Shown one piece after another: positions 45,887-55,238 of a DNA stretch of 64,000 nucleotides (position 1 is the first letter of the stretch; each line of letters opens with the position of its first letter). The notes beneath the pieces are model-generated. The model did not search any database. It saw only the letters and a list, made by a program, of their open reading frames with translations, and was not told where the DNA came from. Position numbers and translations under genes: made by a program. The stretch comes from Maribacter polysiphoniae (lineage in GTDB: Bacteria; Bacteroidota; Bacteroidia; Flavobacteriales; Flavobacteriaceae). The stretch is from assembly GCF_003148665.1 (NCBI RefSeq), contig NZ_QGGQ01000012.1:62001-126000 (forward strand). Reading direction: 5' to 3'.

Positions 45887-46345
45887 ATGAAACATTTATG
45901 TTATAAAATTTTCGGTGTATTGATTTTAGTGATGGTCATTGCAAGTAGTTGTGGTAGTACCAAGGAAGTGGTGGACATATCCGAGGATGAAAAAATAGCA
46001 TTTTCCCAAAAAGAGGGTGATACCATTAAAATAGCCAGTGATACCGTGGGCTATGAAATCATCATTATTGAACCTGGATATGATTTTTGGTTGAAAAGCA
46101 TCGCAAAACCAGAAGGGTACTATTCCCAATCGTTTCTAGAAAACAGAAACAATATTTATGTGCAGGAGTGGAACCAACGTGTACTTCAGCCACAAAGGTT
46201 CGACCCGAACTTATATGAAATGCAAATCGATTATTCCCCTAACATTGATTATGGCTATGATGTAAACTATAAACTTTACAATTATTTTATATATTTTCAA
46301 CGTAAATACAACCAAAGACTAGGCCCTTTTTTACCTCGGATTTAA
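45887..46345 (+). CDS. Lipoprotein, DUF6146-like
   Basis: A 152-residue protein with signal peptide and lipobox IASSC at about residues 18-22. The mature part is acidic then aromatic-rich: WLKSIAKPEGYYSQSFLENRN and EWNQRVLQPQRFDPNLY. It resembles DUF6146 as I recall it. No function known. Followed 30 bp later by another small Flavobacteriaceae protein. Confidence 0.7.
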   Translation: MKHLCYKIFGVLILVMVIASSCGSTKEVVDISEDEKIAFSQKEGDTIKIASDTVGYEIIIIEPGYDFWLKSIAKPEGYYSQSFLENRNNIYVQEWNQRVLQPQRFDPNLYEMQIDYSPNIDYGYDVNYKLYNYFIYFQRKYNQRLGPFLPRI

Positions 46346-46375
46346 GGGGTATATTAGCTGCTTTTAAAATTTTGC

Positions 46376-46681
46376 ATGGAAAAATTGAAGAAACGTTGGG
46401 GCATAAATTCCAATTTTCAAATCGTGGTTATTTTTATCGTGTTCGCCATAACCGGTTCAACAGCGGTTAAAATTGCAGCACCCCTTATCGAATTTCTTGG
46501 GTTGCATCGTGATACAACAAATCCTTGGATATATTGGATAATTCGGATATTGATAATATTTCCAACCTATCAAGTTCTGTTAATTGCCTTTGGATGGCTT
46601 TTTGGTCAGTTCAAATTTTTCTGGAATATGGAAAAGAAAATGTTGCGAAGGCTCGGTTTGGGTTTTCTCCTGGATAATTAA
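46376..46681 (+). CDS. Small membrane protein, DUF6787-like
   Basis: A 101-residue protein with two transmembrane segments (about 16-37 and 50-73), basic N-terminus MEKLKKRWGI and C-terminal KFFWNMEKKMLRRLG. It matches the DUF6787 pattern from memory, with conserved RWGI and F..W motifs. Function unknown. Confidence 0.72.
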   Translation: MEKLKKRWGINSNFQIVVIFIVFAITGSTAVKIAAPLIEFLGLHRDTTNPWIYWIIRILIIFPTYQVLLIAFGWLFGQFKFFWNMEKKMLRRLGLGFLLDN

Positions 46682-46716
46682 ACTTTTCTTAACAGTTTTA
46701 CAGGTTGTTTATTAGT

Positions 46717-46724
46717 TAACTTTG
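46717..46724 (+). promoter_or_regulatory. -7 promoter element abutting the His/Cys protein start (TAACTTTG)
   Basis: Exact TAnnTTTG match whose last base is only four bases from the ATG at 46729. Transcription would start at or after that ATG, so either the mRNA is essentially leaderless or translation starts at a downstream Met (residue 10, 46756). Confidence 0.5.
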
Positions 46725-46728
46725 AAAA

Positions 46729-47070
46729 ATGAACTTAATTAAGCATAAGAAATCAATGTCCCTAATGGCTATGCTATTGGTGGTTTTCTTATGTGTACCA
46801 TCCATAATTAAGATTTCCCATGCCTTAAACGGTCATAAAAGTACAAAGTGCTTCCAAGTAGGGAAATTACATATGCATGAAGTGGAATTGGATTGTGTTT
46901 TCCATGATTTCAATCTTTCGCCTTTATGTTCCACTCCAATAGTATTTATTCCTGCCCCACTGGTTATTGATACACCAAGTAAGATCACATACCACTATAC
47001 ATTCTTAAGTAAGTACCAAAAACTTCATTTTGCCCTTAGGGCCCCCCCCCACAACTTCGTAGCGTTCTAG
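46729..47070 (+). CDS. Small secreted His/Cys-rich protein upstream of a TonB receptor
   Basis: A 113-residue protein: basic N-terminus, hydrophobic signal or anchor (about 10-30), then HALNGHKSTKCF, GKLHMHEVELDCVFHDF and LSPLCS, which are Cys/His pairs that could bind a metal in the periplasm. The C-terminus is aromatic (YHYTFLSKYQKLHF) and ends near ALRAPP. Layout parallels the small protein at 59528 and both precede metal-type transporters. A C9 tract (47042-47050) encodes Pro-Pro near the end. It lies 36 bp before the receptor gene and is probably co-transcribed. Confidence 0.7.
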   Translation: MNLIKHKKSMSLMAMLLVVFLCVPSIIKISHALNGHKSTKCFQVGKLHMHEVELDCVFHDFNLSPLCSTPIVFIPAPLVIDTPSKITYHYTFLSKYQKLHFALRAPPHNFVAF

Positions 47071-47106
47071 ATTATTTTATTTTTTTAATTTTTAATCCAT
47101 AACATT

Positions 47107-49362
47107 ATGAAGCATACTTTGCTAATCATGATTATGGCCTTATCCTTTTATACGGGTATGGCCCAAAATACAATTATCGGTACCGTTACCAATGCAGAGG
47201 ACGGTACCCCTTTAAGTCAGGTTTCCATTTATTTTCCAGAGTTGGAAAAAGGGACTGCGACGAATACCAATGGCTCTTTTGAAATCACCAATATTCCCAA
47301 TGGAAATTTTGAATTGGTCATATCCTCTTTAGGATTTGAAACATTTGAACAGAAAATGGCGATTTCTTCCCATACCGGCCCCTTGCAAATAGCATTGGTC
47401 CCTTCGGCTATAGAAATGGAGGAGATCATCGTATCTACGCCTTTTCACAAATTACAAAGTGAGAATGTCATGAAGGTGGAAAGAGCCGATATCAAGGAGC
47501 TTAAGGGGAATGGTGCAATAACGCTTTCCGAGGGTATTTCAAATATTGCCGGAGTAGAGAGTATTACCACTGGCGTTGGTATAGGCAAACCCGTAATACG
47601 TGGCCTCAGTGCGAATAGGGTTTTGGTTTATGCCCAAGGAGTGCGTCTTGAAAACCAGCAATTTGGAAGTGAACATGGTTTGGGTATCAATGACGCTGGA
47701 TTGGAAAGTGTAGAGGTCATTAAAGGACCTGCTTCCCTGCTATACGGTTCGGATGCCATGGGTGGCGTACTTTACTTCAATCCCGAAAAATTCGCACAAC
47801 CGAATAACACGGAGGGAGATGTGAATTTAAATTATTTTACCAATACACAAGGTTTAGGGGCGAATGCCGGAATTAAAACATCAACAGATAAACTCAAGTT
47901 CCTTTTAAGGGGAAGCTACGCCTCCCATATCGACTATAAGACCGGTGATGGTGAACGATTGACCAATTCGAGGTTCAATGAATATGACCTTAAAACAGGA
48001 TTGGGTTATCAGTCCAGTAGCATAAAGACAGAGTTGCGGTATAATTTTAATTCAACAGAATTGGGAATCCCTGAGGAAATCGGGGTACAGGAAAAAGATC
48101 GTGACCCAGAGTTGCCTTATCAACAAATAGACAATCATATTCTGAGTTCAAAAACCGGTATCTATTTTAAAAATTCCAGTCTCAACGTTTCATTGGGTTA
48201 TATCATGAACAAGAGAAAGGAGTTTGAGGAGGAACATGATCATGGGGAAGAAGGGGAAGAAGAACATGAAGAGGAGGTACATGAGGAAGGCCCCGCCCTA
48301 GACATGAACCTCTCTACTTTCAGTTATAATGCAGAATATCACTTGCCGGAATTAGGTAAGTTTGAAACGATAATCGGCGTACAGGGTATGCACCAAACCA
48401 ACAGCAATTTTGGCGAGGAAGTATTGATACCTGATGCCAAAACCAATGATATCGGTGTTTTGGCAACTTCGCACGTTCATTTTGAAAAACGAAATGGATT
48501 GCAGTTAGGACTGCGTTACGACCATCGGAACATTAGCTCAGAAGAGCCTATGGAGCTTACATCGGAAATTCTTGACCGAAGTTTTAATAGTTTCAATGCG
48601 GCTTTGGGCTATAAATTGGAATTGTTCAACAAAGTGACCACAAGGATCAATTTGGCGACCGGCTTCCGTGCACCGAACTTAGCTGAATTGACTTCTGACG
48701 GAACGCATGAAGGAACAAACCGTTATGAAATCGGTGACCCGGACTTAAACCATGAGAAAAATTTCCAAACCGATATTTCATTGGAGTATACCAACAAACA
48801 CATAGAGTTTTTTGTAAACGGATTTTACAACAATATCAATGATTACATTTTTATTCAACCAAATGGGGAAATCATAGACGAGGCGGATGTTTTCGCTTAT
48901 GTACAGGAAGATGCCAAACTCTATGGCGGTGAAATCGGGTTTCATTTACACCCACATCCGATAGATTGGTTGCATTATGATAGTAGTTTTGAAACCGTAA
49001 TCGGAAAACGCAAAAATGATGAATATCTTCCGCTGATCCCTGCAAATAAATTAGTGAATACGATTCGGGTGGAAGGAGCTGGTAAATCAACCTGGCTGAA
49101 CGATGAATATGCCTTTATAACGCTCAGATCCATTTTTGAGCAAAATAAGGTAGATGAATTTGAAACCCCTTCAGATAATTATAATTTGGTGGATTTAGGA
49201 TTGGGAGGTACTTTCTTGTTCAACAAACAACCTATCGAGGTAAGATTGAGCGCCAATAACATCTTTGATAAAACCTATATTTCGCATTTGTCCCGCTTAA
49301 AAACCGATTCGATCGCAAATATTGGAAGGAACATTTCAATGGCGGTAAGCATACCTTTTTAA
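47107..49362 (+). CDS. TonB-dependent receptor with His/Glu-rich loop, probable metal receptor
   Basis: A 751-residue outer-membrane receptor: signal peptide (about 1-19), carboxypeptidase-like regulatory domain (about 22-105), plug (about 115-225: GKPVIRGLSANRVLVYAQGV) and beta-barrel to the terminal Phe. Residues about 373-396 form an extracellular-type loop very rich in His, Glu and Gly (EEEHDHGEEGEEEHEEEVH), similar in nature to the His-rich loops of ZnuD-type zinc receptors. With the upstream His/Cys protein this suggests zinc, copper or nickel binding; the metal is inferred. No SusD partner, so it is not a glycan importer. Confidence 0.88.
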   Translation: MKHTLLIMIMALSFYTGMAQNTIIGTVTNAEDGTPLSQVSIYFPELEKGTATNTNGSFEITNIPNGNFELVISSLGFETFEQKMAISSHTGPLQIALVPSAIEMEEIIVSTPFHKLQSENVMKVERADIKELKGNGAITLSEGISNIAGVESITTGVGIGKPVIRGLSANRVLVYAQGVRLENQQFGSEHGLGINDAGLESVEVIKGPASLLYGSDAMGGVLYFNPEKFAQPNNTEGDVNLNYFTNTQGLGANAGIKTSTDKLKFLLRGSYASHIDYKTGDGERLTNSRFNEYDLKTGLGYQSSSIKTELRYNFNSTELGIPEEIGVQEKDRDPELPYQQIDNHILSSKTGIYFKNSSLNVSLGYIMNKRKEFEEEHDHGEEGEEEHEEEVHEEGPALDMNLSTFSYNAEYHLPELGKFETIIGVQGMHQTNSNFGEEVLIPDAKTNDIGVLATSHVHFEKRNGLQLGLRYDHRNISSEEPMELTSEILDRSFNSFNAALGYKLELFNKVTTRINLATGFRAPNLAELTSDGTHEGTNRYEIGDPDLNHEKNFQTDISLEYTNKHIEFFVNGFYNNINDYIFIQPNGEIIDEADVFAYVQEDAKLYGGEIGFHLHPHPIDWLHYDSSFETVIGKRKNDEYLPLIPANKLVNTIRVEGAGKSTWLNDEYAFITLRSIFEQNKVDEFETPSDNYNLVDLGLGGTFLFNKQPIEVRLSANNIFDKTYISHLSRLKTDSIANIGRNISMAVSIPF

Positions 49363-49378
49363 AATATAATCAAGGAAT

Positions 49379-49427
49379 AAGGAAAGATGATCAATCAGTT
49401 TTGATATCGATTGTCTTTCCTTTTTTT
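49379..49427 (+). terminator. Intrinsic terminator after the TonB receptor gene
   Basis: 9-bp stem AAGGAAAGA/TCTTTCCTT (49379-49387 and 49414-49422) followed by T7. The long loop can fold further (CAATC with GATTG). It overlaps the 3' end of the convergent small membrane-protein gene. Confidence 0.65.
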
Positions 49428-49699
49428 GTGCCTTTGATCAAATAGGTGTAAATCCACATGATCGTAAATGTCGGAACTACATCCAATCCTGGTATGATTT
49501 CCTCGACAAACGTAACCAACCCAGCTGCTTGACCAATTTTACCTTTGTATAATCGGGTCATTAACCATCCTGCCAACGGGGCCCAAATAATATCGGAAAA
49601 ATCCCCTATAAAAGGTACGGCGAACGACAACATTCCAATACCGTCGAACAATAGTCCCAATAATAGGGTTTTGTATTTTTTATCTTTGTTTTTTGACAT
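49391..49699 (-). CDS. Small membrane protein of unknown function
   Basis: A 102-residue protein with two or three hydrophobic segments (about 12-32, 33-50 and 75-92) and basic termini (MSKNKDKKYK, KGTKKGK). GFD and PGLD motifs lie in the loops (VPFIGDFSD, IIPGLDVVP). No domain recognised. Convergent with the TonB receptor gene and not obviously linked to folE upstream (72-bp gap). Confidence 0.65.
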   Translation of the reverse strand: MSKNKDKKYKTLLLGLLFDGIGMLSFAVPFIGDFSDIIWAPLAGWLMTRLYKGKIGQAAGLVTFVEEIIPGLDVVPTFTIMWIYTYLIKGTKKGKTIDIKTD

Positions 49700-49770
49700 T
49701 TCTTAAATTATAGATCCATTATTCACATAGCAATAAGAATGCCAATTTTGGGAATATTTGGTTGTACGTC

Positions 49771-50370
49771 CTAGGACAGGCTTGAGCTGATCAACTTCAA
49801 AAACTCGTTTCGGGTCTCTTCTTTTACAAAACTTCCCCGGAATCCCGAGGTAGTGGTTACCGAATTTTGTTTCTGTACACCCCGCATCATCATACACATA
49901 TGTGAAGCCTCGATCACCACGGCAACACCTTGGGGCTTTAAGGTATCGTTGATACAGTCCAATATTTGTTCGGTTAATCGTTCCTGAACCTGTAATCTAC
50001 GTGCAAATACATCAACGATGCGCGGTAACTTACTAAGACCAACTATTTGTCCGTCAGGAATATAAGCTATATGTGCTTTCCCAAAAAAGGGCAACATATG
50101 ATGTTCACAAAGGGAGTACAGTTCAATATCCTTTACAATGACCATTTCATTGTACGACTCATTGAACATGGCACTCTTTAAAATCTGTGCCGCATCCTGC
50201 TCATAGCCTTGGGTAAGAAAAAGCATGGCCTTTGCCGCTCTTTCAGGGGTTTTCATTAATCCCTCGCGTGAGACGTCCTCCCCTATTTCCTCAATTATTT
50301 TAGCATACCGTTCTTGAACATCCTTGGTGATTTCCAAATCATATTCCTCAAAACTTCTATATGGTGTCAT
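49771..50370 (-). CDS. folE: GTP cyclohydrolase I
   Basis: First step of folate and pterin synthesis, GTP to dihydroneopterin triphosphate. The 199 residues include the zinc ligands in [20 protein letters not shown] (Cys and His) and the second Cys in [14 protein letters not shown], plus the [20 protein letters not shown] signature. This is type IA length with a short N-terminal extension. Divergent from the LolD-like gene; two GTTTTCCCC copies lie in the gap. Confidence 0.95.
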   Translation of the reverse strand: MTPYRSFEEYDLEITKDVQERYAKIIEEIGEDVSREGLMKTPERAAKAMLFLTQGYEQDAAQILKSAMFNESYNEMVIVKDIELYSLCEHHMLPFFGKAHIAYIPDGQIVGLSKLPRIVDVFARRLQVQERLTEQILDCINDTLKPQGVAVVIEASHMCMMMRGVQKQNSVTTTSGFRGSFVKEETRNEFLKLISSSLS

Positions 50371-50406
50371 TTTGTGATTTTGTTATTTACGTTGTTCGCT
50401 AAGTGC

Positions 50407-50437
50407 GTTTTCCCCCTTTTAAGGACCTGTTTTCCCC
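50407..50437 (+). repeat. Direct repeat GTTTTCCCC, two copies 22 bp apart
   Basis: Copies at 50407-50415 and 50429-50437, in the 198-bp divergent region between folE and the LolD-like gene. Two helical turns apart; could be an operator pair, or chance in a short region. Confidence 0.35.
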
Positions 50438-50568
50438 GTAAAGATTATAGGATGACAATTTAACGCTTAATTCATTAAAATAAAACAAGAAAACAGTATT
50501 GTTATCTACCGGGTTGTTTTGGTATGTCTTGGCTATTGATTAATTTTCGAACTGTAAAAAAAGCATCA

Positions 50569-51276
50569 ATGATCCAAGCCACCAATATCCAAAAGTTTTA
50601 TGGGGATTTACAAGTATTAAAGGGAGTAGACCTACATATTAAATCGGGTGAAATCGTCTCTATTGTGGGGCCTTCGGGTGCAGGAAAGACCACCCTCCTA
50701 CAAATTTTGGGCACTTTGGATGTCCAAAGTAACAAGGTAGACAGTAGGTTATTGATAAAGGGTGTGGAAGTCACTGATTTATCAGACAATGAAATCGCAA
50801 GGTTCCGAAACGAGAATATTGGTTTTATTTTTCAATTTCATCAATTATTACCTGAGTTTACTGCGCTAGAGAATGTATGTATTCCTGCGTTCATTAAAAA
50901 GACACCCCGGAACCAAGCAGAAAAACGGGCGAAGGAATTATTGGAGTTTTTGGGACTTGCCCATCGCCTTCACCACAAGCCCAATGAATTATCAGGAGGG
51001 GAACAACAACGCGTTGCCGTTGCAAGGGCCTTGATCAACAACCCCTCAGTAATCTTCGCTGATGAACCCAGTGGAAACCTGGACTCCGAGAGTGCCGATA
51101 ATCTACATAAATTGTTTTTTGAATTGCGGGATAAATTCGGTCAAACCTTTGTTATTGTAACCCATAACAAGGAATTGGCGGATCTGGCCGATCGCAAACT
51201 TACCATGGTAGATGGCCTTATTACCGATGCAACGGGCATTGAATGGACCGATTTTACCAATAGGCCCTTACTATGA
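50569..51276 (+). CDS. LolD-like ABC transporter ATP-binding protein
   Basis: A 235-residue ABC ATPase with Walker [10 protein letters not shown] (34-42), Q-loop near 90, signature LSGGEQQR (about 139) and Walker [14 protein letters not shown]. Sequence type is the LolD/MacB/FtsE group that drives lipoprotein or lipid release from the inner membrane. The permease is not adjacent. Start at [10 protein letters not shown]; codons upstream are not ABC-like. Its stop overlaps the next gene by four bases. Confidence 0.9.
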   Translation: MIQATNIQKFYGDLQVLKGVDLHIKSGEIVSIVGPSGAGKTTLLQILGTLDVQSNKVDSRLLIKGVEVTDLSDNEIARFRNENIGFIFQFHQLLPEFTALENVCIPAFIKKTPRNQAEKRAKELLEFLGLAHRLHHKPNELSGGEQQRVAVARALINNPSVIFADEPSGNLDSESADNLHKLFFELRDKFGQTFVIVTHNKELADLADRKLTMVDGLITDATGIEWTDFTNRPLL

Positions 51277-52037
51277 CCCAAAAAGAGCTTAAGGAGTTTT
51301 TGGACGTCAAGGTTGAGGAATACAACCAGGTACAATTCTTGGATAGTGATCCCATTCAAATTCCACATACTTTCAGCGTAAAGGAAGATATAGAGATCAG
51401 TGGCTTCCTGACGGCGACCATTGCCTGGGGAAATCGCAAAAGCATTATCAACAATGCCAGAAGAATGATGGACTTGCTTGATCATTCCCCTTATGATTTC
51501 ATCATGAACCATAGGCCGAATGACCTTGAAAGATTTGATGGATTTGTTCACCGCACTTTTAATAGTAGGGACCTAACGTATTTTATTCATAGCCTTCGGC
51601 ATATTTATCAAAACCATGGAGGAATGGAGGCCGTATTTGCTGCCAATGTCGATGCCAACTCGGTACAAAATGCCATATCGGGCTTTAAGAAGGTGTTTTT
51701 TGAATTACCCCACGAACAACGAACCACCAAGCACATCTCGGACCCTTTGAAAGGATCGGCAGCCAAGCGTATCAATATGTTTTTACGATGGATGGTCAGG
51801 GATGCATCAACGGGTGTGGATTTCGGTTTATGGACGCAAATCCACCCCAAACAACTTTCCTGTCCGTTGGATGTGCATTCTGGTAATGTAGCCAGAAAAC
51901 TCGGATTATTACAACGTAAGCAGAATGATGCCAAGGCGCTTATGGAATTGGATACCGCACTTCGTAAATTAGACCCCGATGATCCCGTAAAATATGATTT
52001 TGCACTATTTGGACTTGGGGTTTTTGAAAAATTCTAG
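51273..52037 (+). CDS. TIGR02757-family protein of unknown function
   Basis: A 254-residue protein with [24 protein letters not shown] near the N-terminus, [21 protein letters not shown], and [16 protein letters not shown] in the C-terminal half. It resembles a helix-hairpin-helix, glycosylase-like fold but I see no catalytic residue with certainty. It overlaps the ABC ATPase gene by four bases, and the pair is probably co-translated. Confidence 0.75.
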   Translation: MTQKELKEFLDVKVEEYNQVQFLDSDPIQIPHTFSVKEDIEISGFLTATIAWGNRKSIINNARRMMDLLDHSPYDFIMNHRPNDLERFDGFVHRTFNSRDLTYFIHSLRHIYQNHGGMEAVFAANVDANSVQNAISGFKKVFFELPHEQRTTKHISDPLKGSAAKRINMFLRWMVRDASTGVDFGLWTQIHPKQLSCPLDVHSGNVARKLGLLQRKQNDAKALMELDTALRKLDPDDPVKYDFALFGLGVFEKF

Positions 52038-52131
52038 TTTCTCCCCTATTCTTCATTCGTAAGTCGGGTAAACCAATGGGTTTTTCCATACAAATTCCCT
52101 ACTTTTAATCCTGACCAAATTCAGGAATACA

Positions 52132-53616
52132 ATGAAAAGAACTTTAGTTATTTTAAGTCTGCTTGTAGGCTTTAGCCTAGTGCATGCCCAAGAACGTAAA
52201 CTTCCCGTTGATACCGTTGTGACCACACAGCATAGTGTTACCATAAATGGAAGTCCTTTGAATTACACGGCAAAAACGGGAACACAACCCGTTTGGGATG
52301 AATCTGGAAAACCTATAGCAGCATTGCATTATACCTATTATACCAAGAATAATGTAAAGGATCGTGCATCCAGACCGTTGCTTATATCCTTTAATGGTGG
52401 TCCTGGGTCCGCTTCGGTATGGATGCACTTGGCATATACCGGTCCGAGAATGCTTAAAATTGATGATGAAGGGTATCCTGTACAGCCATACGGTGTAAAG
52501 GAAAACCCCTTTTCCGTCCTGGACGTGACCGATATTGTCTACGTAAATCCTGCCAATACGGGCTATTCACGTACCATTCCGGAAACAGGTAAGGAAGTTG
52601 ACCGGGATACATTTTTCGGAATAAATGCCGATATTAAATATTTGGCGGAATGGTTGAACACTTTTGTTACCCGTAACAATAGGTGGCGTTCCCCAAAATA
52701 CATTATTGGGGAAAGTTATGGTGGTACAAGGGTTATGGGACTTTCTTTGGCCTTGCAAAACCAGCAATGGATGTATTTGAATGGGGTGATTATGGTCTCC
52801 CCAGCGGATTATAAGGTTATACGAAAAGGAGGACCGGTTTCAGACGCCATTAGCCTACCCTATTTCACCGCAACGGCTTGGCATCATAAAAAATTACCTG
52901 CTGCATTGCAACAAAAAGACCTCCTTGAAATCTTACCCGAAACCGAGGAATTTACATTGAATACATTGATTCCCGCCCTTAGTAAGGGAGGATTTATAGA
53001 CAACGCTGAAAAGAACGCTGTTGCCAAAAAAATGGCCTACTATTCAGGATTGTCCGAAAAAGAAATCCTTGATCAGAATTTGGTCGTATCAACACGGTAT
53101 TTTTGGAAACATCTGTTGCAGGATGAAGGTTATACCACCGGTAGGTTAGACTCACGGTATTTAGGAATAGACCGTCAAATGTTCGGTGGGCGACCCGACT
53201 ATAATGCAGAGATATCCTCTTGGTCGCACAGTTTCACCCCTGCCATCAACTACTATTTGCAGGAAGAATTGAATTTTAAGACCGATATTAAATACAATAT
53301 GTTCGGGCCTGTTCACCCATGGAACAATGAAAACGACAATACTAGGGAGAATCTTCGTCAGGCCATGGCCCAAAACCCCTATTTGAATGTTTTGATACAA
53401 TCGGGGTATTATGATGGTGCCACCACCTATTTCAATGCTAAATACACCATGTGGCAAGTGGACCCCAGTGGTCGTATGAAAGATCGCTTCGAATTTAAGG
53501 GCTATCGCAGTGGACATATGATGTACTTGAGAAAAGAGGACCTGCAAAAGGCCAATGAGGATATAAGAGCCTTTATAAAACGAACAATGTCTAATGGCAA
53601 AAGCGCTAAATATTGA
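52132..53616 (+). CDS. S10-family serine carboxypeptidase, secreted
   Basis: A 494-residue exported peptidase: signal peptide (about 1-20), S10 core with FNGGPGSASVW (about 87-97), nucleophile S195 in IIGESYGGTRV, and the catalytic His in YRSGHMMYL near the C-terminus. Carboxypeptidase Y-like, releasing C-terminal residues in the periplasm or outside. Its stop is immediately followed by the next gene's ATG. Confidence 0.88.
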   Translation: MKRTLVILSLLVGFSLVHAQERKLPVDTVVTTQHSVTINGSPLNYTAKTGTQPVWDESGKPIAALHYTYYTKNNVKDRASRPLLISFNGGPGSASVWMHLAYTGPRMLKIDDEGYPVQPYGVKENPFSVLDVTDIVYVNPANTGYSRTIPETGKEVDRDTFFGINADIKYLAEWLNTFVTRNNRWRSPKYIIGESYGGTRVMGLSLALQNQQWMYLNGVIMVSPADYKVIRKGGPVSDAISLPYFTATAWHHKKLPAALQQKDLLEILPETEEFTLNTLIPALSKGGFIDNAEKNAVAKKMAYYSGLSEKEILDQNLVVSTRYFWKHLLQDEGYTTGRLDSRYLGIDRQMFGGRPDYNAEISSWSHSFTPAINYYLQEELNFKTDIKYNMFGPVHPWNNENDNTRENLRQAMAQNPYLNVLIQSGYYDGATTYFNAKYTMWQVDPSGRMKDRFEFKGYRSGHMMYLRKEDLQKANEDIRAFIKRTMSNGKSAKY

Positions 53617-54255
53617 ATGAAAACAGTAGATTTTAGCAACCCGCATCGCAAAAAGCATTTTGATTTTTTCCGGGAGATGAACCATCCGCATTTCAACATT
53701 ACCGCCAATGTTGAAATTAGCAGACTACTCCCCTTCCTGAAGGATAATAAATTTCCAATAAATATCGGTATGGTCTATTTATTGGCCCGAACGGCCAATG
53801 AAATCCCTGAATTTAGATGGCGTATTCGAGGGGATAAAGTTGTGGAACACCCTTTGGTACATCCTTCTTTTACGGTGTCGACCGATGTCGCGGATGTTTT
53901 TAGTTTCTGTTCGGTGGACTTCTCATACGATTCAAGCATGTTTTTTGATAAGGCTTCCACGATTATGGAAAACATGAAAACGAATCCTTCCTTGGAAGAT
54001 GAAATAGGACGTGATGATTTTTTATTCATGTCCACTTTTCCTTGGGTGAGTTTTACGAGCATTCAGCATGCTATGCATTACCATCCTTCCGACAGCGTAC
54101 CGAGAATTATTTGGGGAAAATTTTTTGAACAGGACGGAAAAACCTTGATGCCTTTATCGGTACAGGCCCACCATGCCATAGTGGATGGTAGGCATATAGG
54201 ACAATTCTTCCAGGATTTTGAGGCCATGGCTTCCGCCCCTTCCGATTTCTTTTAA
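53617..54255 (+). CDS. CAT-fold acetyltransferase (chloramphenicol acetyltransferase-like)
   Basis: A 212-residue protein with the CAT fold: FNITANVEISRLLPFL, FRWRIRGDKVVEHPLVHPSFTV, a Phe/Ser-rich central strand set, and the catalytic H186 in QAHHAIVDGRHIGQFFQDF. Chromosomal CAT-like proteins of Bacteroidota are not proven resistance determinants, and the substrate may be a natural hydroxyl compound. Directly abuts the S10 peptidase gene, so it is probably translated from the same mRNA. Confidence 0.82.
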   Translation: MKTVDFSNPHRKKHFDFFREMNHPHFNITANVEISRLLPFLKDNKFPINIGMVYLLARTANEIPEFRWRIRGDKVVEHPLVHPSFTVSTDVADVFSFCSVDFSYDSSMFFDKASTIMENMKTNPSLEDEIGRDDFLFMSTFPWVSFTSIQHAMHYHPSDSVPRIIWGKFFEQDGKTLMPLSVQAHHAIVDGRHIGQFFQDFEAMASAPSDFF

Positions 54256-54376
54256 TGGAAAACCAATACATACGTTTTAGGAGGTTTCCTAAAAGATAAT
54301 TTTTTAGGGTTTGTCAGAGTAGGTATATTCTTGAAATCAGTACCTTTAATAGCTTAACCAATTACCTTCAAATTCT

Positions 54377-55051
54377 ATGAAATCTATAGTCCTTTTAATA
54401 GCTTTTTTAATGATAAACGTTTCTCAAGCCCAAGACTGGGCAAATCTAGAACAGTTTAGGGCAGACAATGCCAAAATAGGTCTACCTGGTGCCGATGAGG
54501 ATAGGGTCGTGTTTATGGGGAATTCCATCACCATTGGCTGGATCAATACCGTTCCGGAATTTTTTGAAGGCAAGCCATATATCAACAGGGGAATAAGTGG
54601 ACAAACCACCCCTCAAATGCTGGTAAGGTTTCGCCAGGATGTTATCGCTTTACAACCGAAGGTAGTCGTCATACTGGCCGGCACCAATGACATTGCCGGT
54701 AATACAGGTCCGTCGACACTGGAAATGATTGCCGATAATATAAAATCAATGGCAGAATTGGCAGAGGCACATGGTATAAAAGTGGTCATTTCCTCGGTAC
54801 TTCCCGCCTATGACTATCCCTGGAAACCCGGATTGGAACCATCAAAAAAAATCATCAAATTGAATAGTATGTTGCGTACGTATGCCGAAAAAAAAGGTCA
54901 TATCTATCTTGATTACTTTTCGGTCATGGTCGATGGGCGTAACGGATTGCCCAAAAAATATGCCCTTGATGAAGTCCACCCCACAAAATTGGGTTATGAG
55001 GTAATGGCTCCTTTGGCAGAAGCGGCAATTGCAAAAGCCTTGGCCAATTAA
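54377..55051 (+). CDS. SGNH/GDSL hydrolase, secreted
   Basis: A 224-residue exported lipase/esterase-like hydrolase: signal peptide (about 1-18), block I FMGNSITIGW with the nucleophile S50 (GNS variant of GDS), block III AGTNDIAGN, and block V DEVHPTKLGY with the catalytic Asp and His. Likely removes O-acetyl or similar esters from a sugar. It starts the exported-enzyme stretch that includes a GH20-type enzyme. Confidence 0.85.
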   Translation: MKSIVLLIAFLMINVSQAQDWANLEQFRADNAKIGLPGADEDRVVFMGNSITIGWINTVPEFFEGKPYINRGISGQTTPQMLVRFRQDVIALQPKVVVILAGTNDIAGNTGPSTLEMIADNIKSMAELAEAHGIKVVISSVLPAYDYPWKPGLEPSKKIIKLNSMLRTYAEKKGHIYLDYFSVMVDGRNGLPKKYALDEVHPTKLGYEVMAPLAEAAIAKALAN

Positions 55052-55238
55052 TAAGGAACTCATAATGATTCGAACAACCTCTCTTGGGTGAGTTAAAAGA
55101 ACCGTTTAAAATTGTTTTTAAGGGATGGCGACAAAAAAAAGGATTCCGGTTAAAATCATAAGGCAAGGGGAAAACAAATTACTGGTTTGAAACAATAGTA
55201 ATTTCTTTTTGGTAATTTTAGTACAAATACCGAGCCTT

